In this document: one piece after another, positions 51,154 to 60,789 of the stretch
How positions within the stretch are numbered: position 1 is the stretch's first letter
How the letters are laid out: every line of letters starts with the position of its first letter
From: an uncultured Oribacterium sp.
Lineage (GTDB): Bacteria > Bacillota > Clostridia > Lachnospirales > Lachnospiraceae
Assembly (NCBI GenBank): GCA_900770445.1
Contig: CAAGKO010000009.1
Coordinates: 13,509-77,508, forward strand
DNA: 64,000 nucleotides
Direction of reading: 5' to 3'
Position numbers and translations under genes: made by a program
The notes under the pieces: model-generated
Told to the model about the DNA's origin: nothing
Databases searched by the model: none
Seen by the model: only the letters and a program-made list of their open reading frames with translations

Positions 51154-52561
51154 GCGGAAGCACGCTTCGGCGTCCGCAGGTCGAAGAGAAAAGCCGACCG
51201 AAACCGGACGGAGAAACGACCATGCGAGGACAGAGCGCAGCACAGCTCCGAAGCGCGGCGGCCAGACCACGGAGTGGAAGCGGACGGCGAAAAGTACTTC
51301 GAGCGAGGCGGGGCCGACCTCGGCAGGCCGTGGCCAGCGAGGGGAGAACCCGGCGGCGAAGCGCAGCGGGAACCGCGTTTCCAGCGAGGGCTGTCGCGCA
51401 GGCGAGCGGGCTCAGACGGAGCGCGCGTCGATGGCGTTTACGGCGTCCGGAACCGCGGCGCGCGACTGGGCGCTGCCGGTGGCGGTGTCGGTCGAGACGG
51501 AGGCGCAGCTCGCAGAGGTGCTGAAGCACGACGCGGTCGCGCTCGTGTACCTCGATGAGGCCTGCTTCGCGGACTTCGCCGTGGCGATCCGGCGGGTGCA
51601 TGCCGCCGGAAAGCAGGCAGGGCTTCGTCTCCGCCGCATCGAGCGCGACTTTGACGCGAACGGACGAAAGGCGGAAAACAGCGCCGAGCTTCTGAGCGGA
51701 CTCTGGAAGGCGGCGTGCGATGCGCAGACGACCGGGGTACCAGAGCGCAGTGCAGAGGAGCACGAGGCGCAGTCGGTGAGCAGCGCCGATCGTGGAAGCG
51801 CGGCGGCTGCAGAAGCAGGATCGCAGATGTCTGCATCCGGAAAACAGCCGCCGAGCTGCCTCCCGGACGTGCTGCTGGTGCGGAACCTCGATGAGGCGAT
51901 GCTGCTCGAGGATTTCTTCGGGGCGCATCCGGAGCTTGGGGCGCGCATCCGCCGGAACTTCGACTACACGGTGTACGGCTACAATCAGGAAGCGATCCAG
52001 GCGCTGGTGTCCCTCGGTGCCGACGGACTCACCTATCCGATCGAGCTCACGTACCACGAGTGCCGGAAGCTTCGAGAGAAGCTTCGGAGCAGTGTCCGTG
52101 GTGCCGCAGGCACCCGCGGCACGAACGCGGAGGCAATCGATGGAGTGAGCGCCCCGCTGCCGGCAGCTGCGCGGCCGGGTGCCGGCACAGAGGACGCCGG
52201 CAGCGGCCGCGGCGAACTGCCGTTCGAGCTGATGATCTACGGGCATCTGCCGATGATGGTGAGTGCGAACTGTATACAGCGGACGAGCGCACGTTGTGAT
52301 CACGGCAACCGGATCCTGGAGCTGCGCGACCGCATGGGCAAGGATATGCCGGTGCGCTGCTACTGCACGTACTGCTACAATCAGATCTTCAACGCCGAGC
52401 CGCTCGTGCTCTATGATCTGCCGGATGAGGTGCGCGCGCTGCAGCCGCAGTGCCTGCGCTACGATTTCTCGGTGGAGCCGGCGGCGGTGGTGCGGCAGGT
52501 GCTCGAGGGCGCGGTGCCACGCAGCATGACACGCGGGCATTTCCGCCACGGGATCGAGTGA
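51113..52561 (+). CDS. U32 peptidase C-terminal-domain protein (split partner)
   Basis: A 482-residue protein in the +1 frame, overlapping the previous gene by 41 bp. GTG at 51113 is preceded at 7 bp by AAGAGGAG, so independent, coupled initiation is likely. Residues 1-110 are very basic and disordered (Arg/Ser/Thr/Gly). The remainder matches the C-terminal part of long clostridial U32 proteins: LPDVLLVRNLDEAMLLEDFF, DYTVYGYNQEA, FELMIYGHLPMMVSANCIQRT, and the cysteine-containing RCYCTYCYNQIFNAEPL. Two further Ala/Ser/Gly-rich insertions lie near 51660-51850 and 52085-52215. It could represent an old frameshift stabilised as two genes. Confidence 0.78.
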   Translation: MARREHTQHNQIDKRKHASASAGRREKPTETGRRNDHARTERSTAPKRGGQTTEWKRTAKSTSSEAGPTSAGRGQRGENPAAKRSGNRVSSEGCRAGERAQTERASMAFTASGTAARDWALPVAVSVETEAQLAEVLKHDAVALVYLDEACFADFAVAIRRVHAAGKQAGLRLRRIERDFDANGRKAENSAELLSGLWKAACDAQTTGVPERSAEEHEAQSVSSADRGSAAAAEAGSQMSASGKQPPSCLPDVLLVRNLDEAMLLEDFFGAHPELGARIRRNFDYTVYGYNQEAIQALVSLGADGLTYPIELTYHECRKLREKLRSSVRGAAGTRGTNAEAIDGVSAPLPAAARPGAGTEDAGSGRGELPFELMIYGHLPMMVSANCIQRTSARCDHGNRILELRDRMGKDMPVRCYCTYCYNQIFNAEPLVLYDLPDEVRALQPQCLRYDFSVEPAAVVRQVLEGAVPRSMTRGHFRHGIE

Positions 52562-52672
52562 AGCAGCCACGGCCCTGGAACGTTCGTTTCGAAGCGGCCG
52601 GGTATGGACACGGCGGTTGCCTGCATTGGCACAGGCCAGGGTATATGTTGATGGATGCGTAGAGGATACATC

Positions 52673-54109
52673 ATGATCAATCTTTTTATCACGGCGACGA
52701 AGTACATTCAGCTCCTGCTGATCGTGCTTTACACCTATTGCAATTTCCGATATCTGTCCATCCCGGACCAGGAGGACGCGGACCCGCTCTGCGACTGGCA
52801 GCTCCGTATCATCCTGCTGGTTCATTTTCTGATGAACTGTATCATCTATCTGAAGACGGCGGACATGAGCGCGGTGTGGTTCTACCTCCTGCAGCTCGCG
52901 TTTTTCCTGCTGTACATCTTCGGCGCGCAGCGGCTCTACCGGAACATCAACCGGCTGCTGCTAAACAACACGGTGTTTTTTCTCACCTACGGACTCATCA
53001 TGCTCGAGCGCCTCGATCCGACGAAGGCGATGAAGCAGTTCGTGATCATCGTCGGGGCGGCGGCGCTCACGCTCGTCATCCCGTACCTCATCGATAAAAT
53101 CTGGGACCTCGTGCGCTGGCGCCATGTCTTCGCCGCCTTCGGCATCCTGCTGCAGGGCGTCGTGCTGATCATCGGCGCGACGAGCTACGGCGCGAAGATG
53201 TCGATTTCGATCGGCGGCTTCACCTTCCAGGCGTCGGAGATCGTGAAGATCACCTTCGTGCTGGCGATGGCCGGCATGCTGAGCCGCGCGACGGAATTCA
53301 GAGACATTGTCCTAAGCTCGCTGGTGGCGGCCGCGCATGTGCTGGTGCTCGTCGCCTGCAAGGACCTCGGCTCCGCGCTGATTTTCTGCCTCGCGTACCT
53401 CGTGATGATCTTCATCGCGACGAACCGCAGCCTCTACCTCGTGCTCGGCACGGCGGCGATGGGCGGCGCGTCGGTGTTCAGCTACGCTGCCTTTTCGCAC
53501 GTGCGGAAGCGTGTGTTCGCGTGGATCAATCCATGGGCGGACATCGATGATAAGGGCTATCAGATCACACAGTCGCTCTTCGCGATCGGCACCGGCGGCT
53601 TCGCGGGCCTCGGCCTCTACCAGGGTATGCCGAAGCGCATTCCGATCGTCGAAAAGGACTTCATCATCTCGGCGATTTCCGAGGAGATGGGCGCGATCAC
53701 CGCGATCTGCATCATCCTCGTGTGCCTCGGCTGCTTCATGCAGATGATGGTCATCGCTACCTACATGGAGGACAGCTTCTACAAGCTCGTGGCGGTCGGC
53801 CTCGCGATCGAGTATATCGTGCAGTCCTTCCTCACGATCGGCGGCGCGATCAAGTTCATCCCGTCGACTGGTGTGACGCTGCCGTTCATCAGCTACGGCG
53901 GCTCGTCGCTCGTCTCGGCCTTCATCGTCTTCGCGATCATCCAGGCGCTCTACATCATCCAAGGCAACGAGGATGAGGCGGACGAGCTCGAGGAGATGGA
54001 GGCGTACGAGGAGACGCCGGACGACGAGGACGAAACGCTGGAGGAGGACAATGCTGAGAACGACGCCTACGCGTCGGAGCAGGTTTCTGCGAAAGATTTA
54101 GACCTGTAG
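52673..54109 (+). CDS. FtsW/RodA/SpoVE-family peptidoglycan glycosyltransferase
   Basis: A 478-residue SEDS membrane protein with about 10-12 membrane segments. Conserved features include GAKMSISIGGFTFQASEIVKI, ACKDLGSALIFCLAYL, QSLFAIGTGGFAGLGLYQGMP, VEKDFIISAISEEMGAI and GVTLPFISYGGSSLVSAF. The C-terminal 45 residues form a very acidic cytoplasmic tail. It starts at 52673 behind GAGG. The PBP gene begins 12 bp after the stop, a pairing in which the SEDS protein polymerises glycan and the PBP crosslinks it. Confidence 0.92.
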   Translation: MINLFITATKYIQLLLIVLYTYCNFRYLSIPDQEDADPLCDWQLRIILLVHFLMNCIIYLKTADMSAVWFYLLQLAFFLLYIFGAQRLYRNINRLLLNNTVFFLTYGLIMLERLDPTKAMKQFVIIVGAAALTLVIPYLIDKIWDLVRWRHVFAAFGILLQGVVLIIGATSYGAKMSISIGGFTFQASEIVKITFVLAMAGMLSRATEFRDIVLSSLVAAAHVLVLVACKDLGSALIFCLAYLVMIFIATNRSLYLVLGTAAMGGASVFSYAAFSHVRKRVFAWINPWADIDDKGYQITQSLFAIGTGGFAGLGLYQGMPKRIPIVEKDFIISAISEEMGAITAICIILVCLGCFMQMMVIATYMEDSFYKLVAVGLAIEYIVQSFLTIGGAIKFIPSTGVTLPFISYGGSSLVSAFIVFAIIQALYIIQGNEDEADELEEMEAYEETPDDEDETLEEDNAENDAYASEQVSAKDLDL

Positions 54110-54121
54110 GAGAGGACGACA

Positions 54122-55618
54122 ATGTCAGAAAAGAAATCCCGTTCCGGGAAGCAGAAATCAAATCGAAATATCGTGGGCTTCATCTACTTCTTCGCGCTGC
54201 TGTTTTTCGCGATGATCGGCTACATGATCTACTTCATCGGCTGGCAGGCGGAGGACCTCATGGGAAACTCGTACAACCCGCGCATGGAGGTCTTCAACGA
54301 CCGCTTCGTGCGTGGCGCGATTCTGTCCGCGGACGGGCAGGTGCTCGCGCAGACGGCGGTGACGGACACGCGCGTGAATCAGGATGGTTCCGTGAATCCG
54401 GACGGCACGTACACCGAGATGCGGCAGTACCCGTTCGGCGGCGTGTTCGCGCAGGCAGTCGGCTACTCGACGAAGGGCAAGACCGGCATCGAGGCGCTCG
54501 CGAATTTCTACCTGATGCAGTCGAGTGCCAGCCCTGTGACGCAGGTGGTCAATGAGATCATGGAGACGAAGAGCCTCGGGGACAATGTGGTGACGACCCT
54601 CGACGCAGGGCTCCAGAAGGTGGCGTATGATGCGCTCGGGGACCAGAAGGGGGCAGTGATCGCCGTGAATCCGACGACGGGCGAGGTACTCGCGATGGCC
54701 TCGAAGCCGAGCTTCGATCCGAATACGATCGTCGAGGACTGGGACGACATCGTGAATAACCAGTCGGCGGCTGCGCCGCTTCTCAATCGCTGCACCCAGG
54801 GACTCTATGCACCGGGCTCGACCTTTAAGATCGTGATGGCGCTCGAGTATATGCGGGAGCATCCGAACGACTGGCAGGATTTCCACTTCGACTGCGACGG
54901 CGAGTACCAGGATCCGGCGGACGAGCGCTACGTCGTACACTGCTACGGTGGTGAGACCCACGGAAGCGAGGATCTGTCGTCCGCCTTTGCGAACTCCTGT
55001 AACGCGGCCTTTTCGAAGATCGGTACGCTGACGGATCCGAAGAAGCTGCTGGAGACCGGCGACGCACTGCTCTTTAATCAGGATCTGCCGATCAGCATCG
55101 CATCGAGTAAGAGCCGGCTGAAGCTCGCCACGGATGCCGACCCATGGACGATGATGCAGACCGCCATCGGACAGGGCGACACGATGATGAGTCCGCTGCA
55201 TGAGGTCATCCTCAGTGCGGCCATCGCGAACGGCGGTGTGCTCGTCGAGCCGACGCTGCTCCGGCAGGTGCAGTCCACGGATGGCAAGGTCGTGAAGACC
55301 TTCGGCGAGGGTGCGAAGCGGACGCTGATGAGCGCGGAGGAGGCGTCGACGCTCGGCGGCTTCATGCGCCGCGTCGTCACTGAGGGTACCGCGTCGGCGC
55401 TCCGAAAGGCGGACTACGAGGCGGCCGGCAAGACCGGATCCGCCGAGGTCGTGAAGAACGGAGAGAAGAGCACGACCGCCTGGTTCACCGGCTTCGCGCC
55501 GTACGAGAACCCGGAAATCGCCATCTGCGTCGTCGTCGAGGACGGCGAAACCGGCGGCCGCACCGCCGCACCTGTCGCCCGGAAGGTGCTGGACTACTGG
55601 CTCGAAGAGCGAGGATGA
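54122..55618 (+). CDS. Penicillin-binding protein, class B-like transpeptidase
   Basis: A 498-residue membrane-anchored transpeptidase. One membrane segment (about 18-40) follows a basic N terminus. The active site motifs are SxxK at Ser233-Lys236 (APGSTFKIV), SxN at 292-294 (NSCNAAF) and KTG at 437-439 (AAGKTGSAEV). The domain upstream is short, as in PbpA-type partners of SEDS proteins, lacking PASTA domains. Operonic with the SEDS gene. A hairpin follows immediately. Confidence 0.93.
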   Translation: MSEKKSRSGKQKSNRNIVGFIYFFALLFFAMIGYMIYFIGWQAEDLMGNSYNPRMEVFNDRFVRGAILSADGQVLAQTAVTDTRVNQDGSVNPDGTYTEMRQYPFGGVFAQAVGYSTKGKTGIEALANFYLMQSSASPVTQVVNEIMETKSLGDNVVTTLDAGLQKVAYDALGDQKGAVIAVNPTTGEVLAMASKPSFDPNTIVEDWDDIVNNQSAAAPLLNRCTQGLYAPGSTFKIVMALEYMREHPNDWQDFHFDCDGEYQDPADERYVVHCYGGETHGSEDLSSAFANSCNAAFSKIGTLTDPKKLLETGDALLFNQDLPISIASSKSRLKLATDADPWTMMQTAIGQGDTMMSPLHEVILSAAIANGGVLVEPTLLRQVQSTDGKVVKTFGEGAKRTLMSAEEASTLGGFMRRVVTEGTASALRKADYEAAGKTGSAEVVKNGEKSTTAWFTGFAPYENPEIAICVVVEDGETGGRTAAPVARKVLDYWLEERG

Positions 55619-55619
55619 G

Positions 55620-55650
55620 ACGAAAGCTGTGCCTGTGGCACAGCTTTCGT
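55620..55650 (+). terminator. Terminator hairpin after the PBP gene
   Basis: ACGAAAGCTGTGCC and GGCACAGCTTTCGT pair perfectly around TGT. Only a modest T run (GCATTTT) follows. Confidence 0.75.
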
Positions 55651-55800
55651 GCATTTTGGCCCTTTTCTCCGCCCGTGCGAGGGCGTATAATGTGAAGATA
55701 AAACGGCGCAGGGCGATAAAATCCGGAAAAAGATCTGTGGATCGATCGTCAGACTGCTACGTGCAGCATCAGCGCGCCGAAACCATCCAGGGGAGAAATC

Positions 55801-57852
55801 ATGAAACGTTTACTGACTTATATCCGGGACTACCGGGTCCGCGCCGTCCTGGCGCCGCTGTTCAAGTGCCTCGAGGCGTGCTTCGACCTCTTCGTGCCGC
55901 TCGTCATCTCGAGCATGATTGACCGCGGCATCCGGAGTGGCAACCTCGGCTATGTCTTCCGCATGGGCGGTCTGCTGCTCGCGCTCGCCGCGATCGGCCT
56001 CCTGTGCTCCTTCACCGCGCAGTTCTTCGCCGCGAAGGTCGCGATCCATACCGGAAAGGGCCTGCGCAATGACCTTTTCAGGCACATCAACGCGCTCGGC
56101 TATCGTGAGATCGATACGCTCGGCACCAGCACCCTGATCACGCGCATGACCTCCGACATCAATGCCGTCGAGAGCGGCGTCAACATGGCGCTTCGTCTCT
56201 TCATGCGCTCGCCGTTCATCGTCTTCGGTGCCATGGTCATGGCCTTCACGATCAGTGCCCGCGCCGGTCTCATCTTCGCGGTGACCATCCTGATCCTCTT
56301 CATCGTCGTCTTCGGCATCATCCTGACGACCGCGCCGATGTACCGTGCGAACCAGGGCCAGCTCGACCGCATCATGAAGACGACCCGTGAGAACCTTCTC
56401 GGTGTCCGCGTGGTCCGCGCCTTCAACCGCCAGGCCTCGGAAATCGACGAGTTTCGTCGCGAGAACGAGCGCCTCACCCAGATGCAGGTCGGCGTCGGAC
56501 GTATCTCCGCGCTGTTGAATCCGGTGACCTACGTCATCATCAACCTCGCCGTCGTCTACCTCATCTACCGTGGCGGCGGCTTCGTCTATGAGGGCGCGCT
56601 CACCCAGGGTGGCCTCGTCGCACTCGTGAACTACATGTCGCAGATCCTCGTCGAGCTCATCAAGCTCGCGAACCTCATCATCCAGATCACCCGCGCCATG
56701 GCCAGCATGAACCGCATCGACGGCATCTTCGAGCTGCAGCCGGCAGTCTCGGATGCCAATGCTTCCGACCGCGACGCAGTCACTGCGCGGTCAACTATGA
56801 CCGGCGCTGCTTCTGTCGCCAATGCTTCCGACCGCCACGCAGCCACTGCGCCGTCAACTACGGCCGTCGCTGCTTCTGCGCAGGACGCGGCATGCACATC
56901 TGCGTCGTCGGCTGCTGCAACCGCGACCGTGTCGCAGCGTAGTGGTGACCAGCGAAGCCGCGTCCCGGAGGTCGAGTTCCGGCAGGCGGCCTTTGCCTAC
57001 ACCGAGGGGGCTGAGGATGCGCTCCGCGACATCAGCTTCCGTGCGATGCCGGGGGAGACCATCGGCGTGATCGGCGGCACCGGTGCCGGTAAGACGACAC
57101 TCATCAATCTGATCCCGCGTTTCTATGATGTGACGGCGGGCGAGGTGTTCGTTTCGGGAAAAAATGTCCGGGACTATGCGCTCGAGACGCTTCGTGAGAA
57201 GATCGGCCTCGTGCCGCAGCGCTCCGTGCTGTTCCGCGGAAACCTCCGCTCGAACATGCAGTGGGGTAAGCCGGATGCGACGGATGAGGAAATCTACGCC
57301 GCACTGAAGACCGCCCAGGCCTACGACTTCGTAGAGCAGAAGGGCGAGGGCCTCGATCTACGGGTCGAGCAGGAGGGACGTAACTTCTCCGGTGGACAGA
57401 AGCAGCGACTCGCGATCGCGCGTGCGCTCGTGCGTCGCCCGGAGATCTTGATCCTCGACGACTCCGCGTCCGCGCTGGACTTCGCGACGGATGCCGCACT
57501 CCGAAAGGCGATTAAAACCGACACCGAGAACATGACGGTGTTCATCATCTCGCAGCGCGTGTCAACCGTCCGGAACGCCGACCAAATCGTCGTCCTCGAC
57601 GACGGTCAGGTCGCCGGCATCGGCACCCACGCCGAGCTTTACCGGAACTGTCCGGTCTACCACGAGATCTGTCTGTCACAGCTGAGCCAGGCCGAAGCTG
57701 AGCGAAGCGATGAGGCAGCGCAGGCCGGCAGTCGGACAGAAGCGCAGCCGGCATCCACAGCAGCTGGTGGGCGTCCGACCGCTGAGCGAAGTGACGATGT
57801 AGAGACGACGGCATTGGCCGACGCACAGAACGAAGGAAAGGAGGTGCAGTGA
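55801..57852 (+). CDS. ABC exporter half-transporter, degenerate-site subunit
   Basis: A 683-residue subunit with six membrane helices (about 15-310) and a nucleotide-binding domain (about 395-625). Walker A is GGTGAGKTT and the signature is FSGGQKQRLA. Walker B ends LILDDSAS, with Asp in place of the catalytic Glu, and the switch position reads SQRVST, with Gln for His. These changes mark the subunit bearing the degenerate site of a heterodimeric exporter. Between helix 6 and the NBD lies an Ala/Ser/Thr insertion containing a 63-bp duplication (56755-56880). The C-terminal tail is also Ala-rich. Its stop codon overlaps the partner's start. The substrate is unknown. Confidence 0.9.
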   Translation: MKRLLTYIRDYRVRAVLAPLFKCLEACFDLFVPLVISSMIDRGIRSGNLGYVFRMGGLLLALAAIGLLCSFTAQFFAAKVAIHTGKGLRNDLFRHINALGYREIDTLGTSTLITRMTSDINAVESGVNMALRLFMRSPFIVFGAMVMAFTISARAGLIFAVTILILFIVVFGIILTTAPMYRANQGQLDRIMKTTRENLLGVRVVRAFNRQASEIDEFRRENERLTQMQVGVGRISALLNPVTYVIINLAVVYLIYRGGGFVYEGALTQGGLVALVNYMSQILVELIKLANLIIQITRAMASMNRIDGIFELQPAVSDANASDRDAVTARSTMTGAASVANASDRHAATAPSTTAVAASAQDAACTSASSAAATATVSQRSGDQRSRVPEVEFRQAAFAYTEGAEDALRDISFRAMPGETIGVIGGTGAGKTTLINLIPRFYDVTAGEVFVSGKNVRDYALETLREKIGLVPQRSVLFRGNLRSNMQWGKPDATDEEIYAALKTAQAYDFVEQKGEGLDLRVEQEGRNFSGGQKQRLAIARALVRRPEILILDDSASALDFATDAALRKAIKTDTENMTVFIISQRVSTVRNADQIVVLDDGQVAGIGTHAELYRNCPVYHEICLSQLSQAEAERSDEAAQAGSRTEAQPASTAAGGRPTAERSDDVETTALADAQNEGKEVQ

Positions 57853-59816
57853 TGGCGAAGGGAAAACCGAGAAAGATGACGGCGGATGACGCGAAGACCA
57901 TCAAGCGCATCCTTCATTATATCGAGAATTATCGCGGGCACGTGATGCTCAGCATCCTGCTCGCGGCGGTGACCGTGGTGCTGACGCTGTACATCCCGAT
58001 TCTGACCGGACAGGCCGTCGACACGATCGTCGGTCCGGGCGAGGTCGACTGGACGACGCTCCTGCAGATCCTCGAGCAGATGGGCTTCATGATCCTCGTG
58101 ACGGCGCTCGCGCAGTGGGTCATGAACCACATCAATAACATCGTCACCTTCCGCGTGGTGCAGGACATCCGCACGAAGGCCTTTAACCACATCGAGGAGC
58201 TGCCGGTCAGCTACCTCGACGCACACCCGGCGGGCGACCTCACGAGCCGCGTGATCACGGACATCGACCAGTTCTCGCAGGGCCTGCTGATGGGCTTCAC
58301 GCAGCTGTTCACCGGTGTGCTGACCATCCTCGGCACCCTCGTGTTCATGGTCTCGATCGAGCCGTTCATCACGCTGCTCGTCATCCTGCTGACGCCGCTC
58401 AGCTTCGTGGTGGCGGGGCAGATCGCGAAGCATACCTATACTTTCTTCCGGCATCAGTCGGAGAGCCGCGGCGAGATCACGGCCTTCACCGAGGAGATGA
58501 TCGGAAATCTGAAGGTCGTGAAGGCCTTCGGGCATGAGGATGAGGCGCAGGCGGAGTTTGAGAAGATCAACGAAACCCTGTCCGACTACAGCTTCAAGGC
58601 GACCTTTGTGTCGTCGCTCGTGAACCCGGCGACCCGCTGCGTGAACTCTATCGTCTATGCGGCGGTCGGCGTGAGCGGCGCGGTGATGGCGATCCGGGCC
58701 TTCATCTCGGTCGGGCAGCTCGTGTCGTTCTTGAGCTACGCGAACCAGTACACGAAGCCGTTCAATGAAATCTCCGGCGTCGTAACGGAGCTCCAGAACG
58801 CCATCGCGTCCGCGAGTCGTGTATTCGAAGTCATCGACGAGCCGGCGATGGAACCGGACGCGGCGGACGCCGCGGTACTGGGCGCAGCCGGCGCTTCGGC
58901 TGAGAAGAGGGCCGTAGCTGCCGAAGAAAAGAGCGCGGTGCCGGCATCCGCGCAGGCCGGCGCTTCGGCTGCAGTTGCACAGCAGAGTGACCGTGAGCTG
59001 ACCGGTGCCGTAGCTGCACAGCCGCGCGTGGCCGTGAACGCCGCGGGGGGTGATGAGCGTAGAGACGGAGACATTGGCGGCGTACGCGGCGCGGTCGACA
59101 TCGAGCACCTCTGGTTCTCGTACGACAAGACGAAGAAGCTGCTCACGGACATCAACGTGCACGTGAAGCCGGGCGAGACCGTGGCGATCGTCGGACCGAC
59201 GGGCTGCGGCAAGTCGACGCTCATCAACCTTCTGATGCGTTTCTATGAGGCGGACCAGGGCGCGATCCTCGTGGACGGGCTCGATAACCGGAAGGTGACG
59301 CGGGAGAGCCTGCGTGCGAACTTCGGCATGGTGCTGCAGGAAACCTGGCTGAAATCGGCGTCGATCCGTGACAACATCGCGTACGGCAAGCCGGATGCGA
59401 CCCTGGAAGAGATTCAGGAAGCCGCGCGCCGGGCGCACTGCGACAAGTTCATCCGCCGCATGCCGCAGGGCTACGATACCGTGCTCGGCGAGGACGGCGG
59501 CGCACTGAGCCAGGGCCAGAAGCAGCTGCTCTGCATCGCGCGTCTGATGCTGCGCCTGCCGCCGATGCTCATCCTCGATGAAGCGACCTCGTCCATCGAT
59601 ACGCGTACCGAGCTCCACATCCAGCATGCCTTCGACCGCATGATGGAGGGCCGCACATCGTTCATCGTGGCGCACCGCCTCTCGACGATCCGAAACGCCG
59701 ATCTCATCCTCGTGATGCGTGACGGCAATATCGTCGAGCAGGGAACGCACGACGCGCTCCTCGCCCGCGGCGGCTTCTACGCGAGCCTGTATAACGCACA
59801 GTTCGCTGCGAGCTGA
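57852..59816 (+). CDS. ABC exporter half-transporter, catalytic subunit
   Basis: A 654-residue partner with six membrane helices and an NBD with Walker A GPTGCGKST, Walker B LILDEATSSID and switch His (VAHRLST). Its signature is LSQGQKQLL rather than LSGGQ, again as in heterodimers where each composite site is different. An Ala/Glu/Val-rich insertion (about 58850-59095) occupies the linker before the NBD. ATG at 57852 overlaps the previous stop (TGATG) and has AGGAGGTG 6-7 bp upstream, so the two subunits are made together. An alternative GTG lies 3 bp earlier. Confidence 0.92.
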   Translation: MAKGKPRKMTADDAKTIKRILHYIENYRGHVMLSILLAAVTVVLTLYIPILTGQAVDTIVGPGEVDWTTLLQILEQMGFMILVTALAQWVMNHINNIVTFRVVQDIRTKAFNHIEELPVSYLDAHPAGDLTSRVITDIDQFSQGLLMGFTQLFTGVLTILGTLVFMVSIEPFITLLVILLTPLSFVVAGQIAKHTYTFFRHQSESRGEITAFTEEMIGNLKVVKAFGHEDEAQAEFEKINETLSDYSFKATFVSSLVNPATRCVNSIVYAAVGVSGAVMAIRAFISVGQLVSFLSYANQYTKPFNEISGVVTELQNAIASASRVFEVIDEPAMEPDAADAAVLGAAGASAEKRAVAAEEKSAVPASAQAGASAAVAQQSDRELTGAVAAQPRVAVNAAGGDERRDGDIGGVRGAVDIEHLWFSYDKTKKLLTDINVHVKPGETVAIVGPTGCGKSTLINLLMRFYEADQGAILVDGLDNRKVTRESLRANFGMVLQETWLKSASIRDNIAYGKPDATLEEIQEAARRAHCDKFIRRMPQGYDTVLGEDGGALSQGQKQLLCIARLMLRLPPMLILDEATSSIDTRTELHIQHAFDRMMEGRTSFIVAHRLSTIRNADLILVMRDGNIVEQGTHDALLARGGFYASLYNAQFAAS

Positions 59817-59836
59817 GAAGAGCCGCGCGATGCCGT

Positions 59837-60682
59837 TCAGATGAAAAATACCGCCCACTTCCAGACGAAATACAGCGCCCAGCTCATGGCGAAGCCGAGG
59901 ATGACGTCGATGATCGAGTGCTGGCGGATGAAGAGCGTCGCGACACAGATCAGTGCCGCGATGATCGTCTCGAGATTCTTCGTGCGCGGACGGAGATAGC
60001 TGCACTGTCGCACGACGATATCGATCGCGATGGTGCTCGACACATGCATGCTCGGGCAGACGTTTCGCGGCGGGTCGATCGAGCGCAGCCACTGCACGCC
60101 GAGCGTGAAAAGATCGCTGCCCGTCAACGGCTTCCGCAGTGCGAGGCCGTTCGGCCAGACCGTGTACACCACCATACAGATCGTGTAGCCGCCGAAGAGG
60201 ATGAAGCAGAGCTTCAGAAAATCGCGCCGCGTTCCGTAAAACAGAAAAAATACGAGCGCGCCCGGAAACAGCAGCCACCAGATAGCGTACGGCACGAAAA
60301 ACGCCGGAATCGTCGGGATCATCCGGTCGAGCGGCGTCTCGATGATGTGCACCGCCTCTGCCGGCACCGCCCGCAGCTGCAGCATGCCGAAGTACAGGAG
60401 GTACGCCGGCAGGTACAGGAGCCACAGCGCATAGCGGTGTGTGCCAATGTAGCCGACCGGGTCGCGCATCACCTCCCGGATCGGTGCGAAGCTGCAGGCG
60501 GCTACGTCGGCCGCCGATGCGGCCTGAACCTTCGCGGTGTTGTCGGCGGCTGTGTCGACCACCGTGGTCGCAGAGCCCGACACAGCTGCCTTATGTCCGG
60601 CACCGGCTGCCGCTGCATGCGTCTGTGCGGCTATATCCGGCATCGCTGCTGATGTATGTTCTGAATGACTGGATGGTTTCAT
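59837..60682 (-). CDS. PAP2-family membrane phosphatase
   Basis: A 281-residue membrane protein convergent with the ABC genes. The C-terminal domain contains CPSMHVSSTIAIDIVV (PSGH-like motif, with Met for Gly) and FIRQHSIIDVILGFAMSW (R..H...D motif), as in PAP2 lipid phosphatases, with about five to six membrane segments. Residues 1-65 are an Ala/Thr/Gly-rich extension. The start at 60682 follows AAAGGAG; extending to ATG at 60838 would run into the box-array repeat and is rejected. Probable substrates are isoprenoid or phospholipid phosphates. Confidence 0.82.
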   Translation of the reverse strand: MKPSSHSEHTSAAMPDIAAQTHAAAAGAGHKAAVSGSATTVVDTAADNTAKVQAASAADVAACSFAPIREVMRDPVGYIGTHRYALWLLYLPAYLLYFGMLQLRAVPAEAVHIIETPLDRMIPTIPAFFVPYAIWWLLFPGALVFFLFYGTRRDFLKLCFILFGGYTICMVVYTVWPNGLALRKPLTGSDLFTLGVQWLRSIDPPRNVCPSMHVSSTIAIDIVVRQCSYLRPRTKNLETIIAALICVATLFIRQHSIIDVILGFAMSWALYFVWKWAVFFI

Positions 60683-60789
60683 AAACGATGGAACTCCTTT
60701 ATCTCTGAAATCATATTTTCCTATACTACCACAAATACAATCAGAGACGGCACCGGAAATTCTCACAGAAGCATCGATTTCCTTCGCCA

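Noticed and set aside
57657..60425. Very long antisense open frames, also at 14167-15957, 15976-17316 and 17338-19857
   Set aside because: They lie opposite well-identified genes, lack family motifs, are rich in Arg/His/Asp as expected of the complement of GC-biased codons, and have no start signals.
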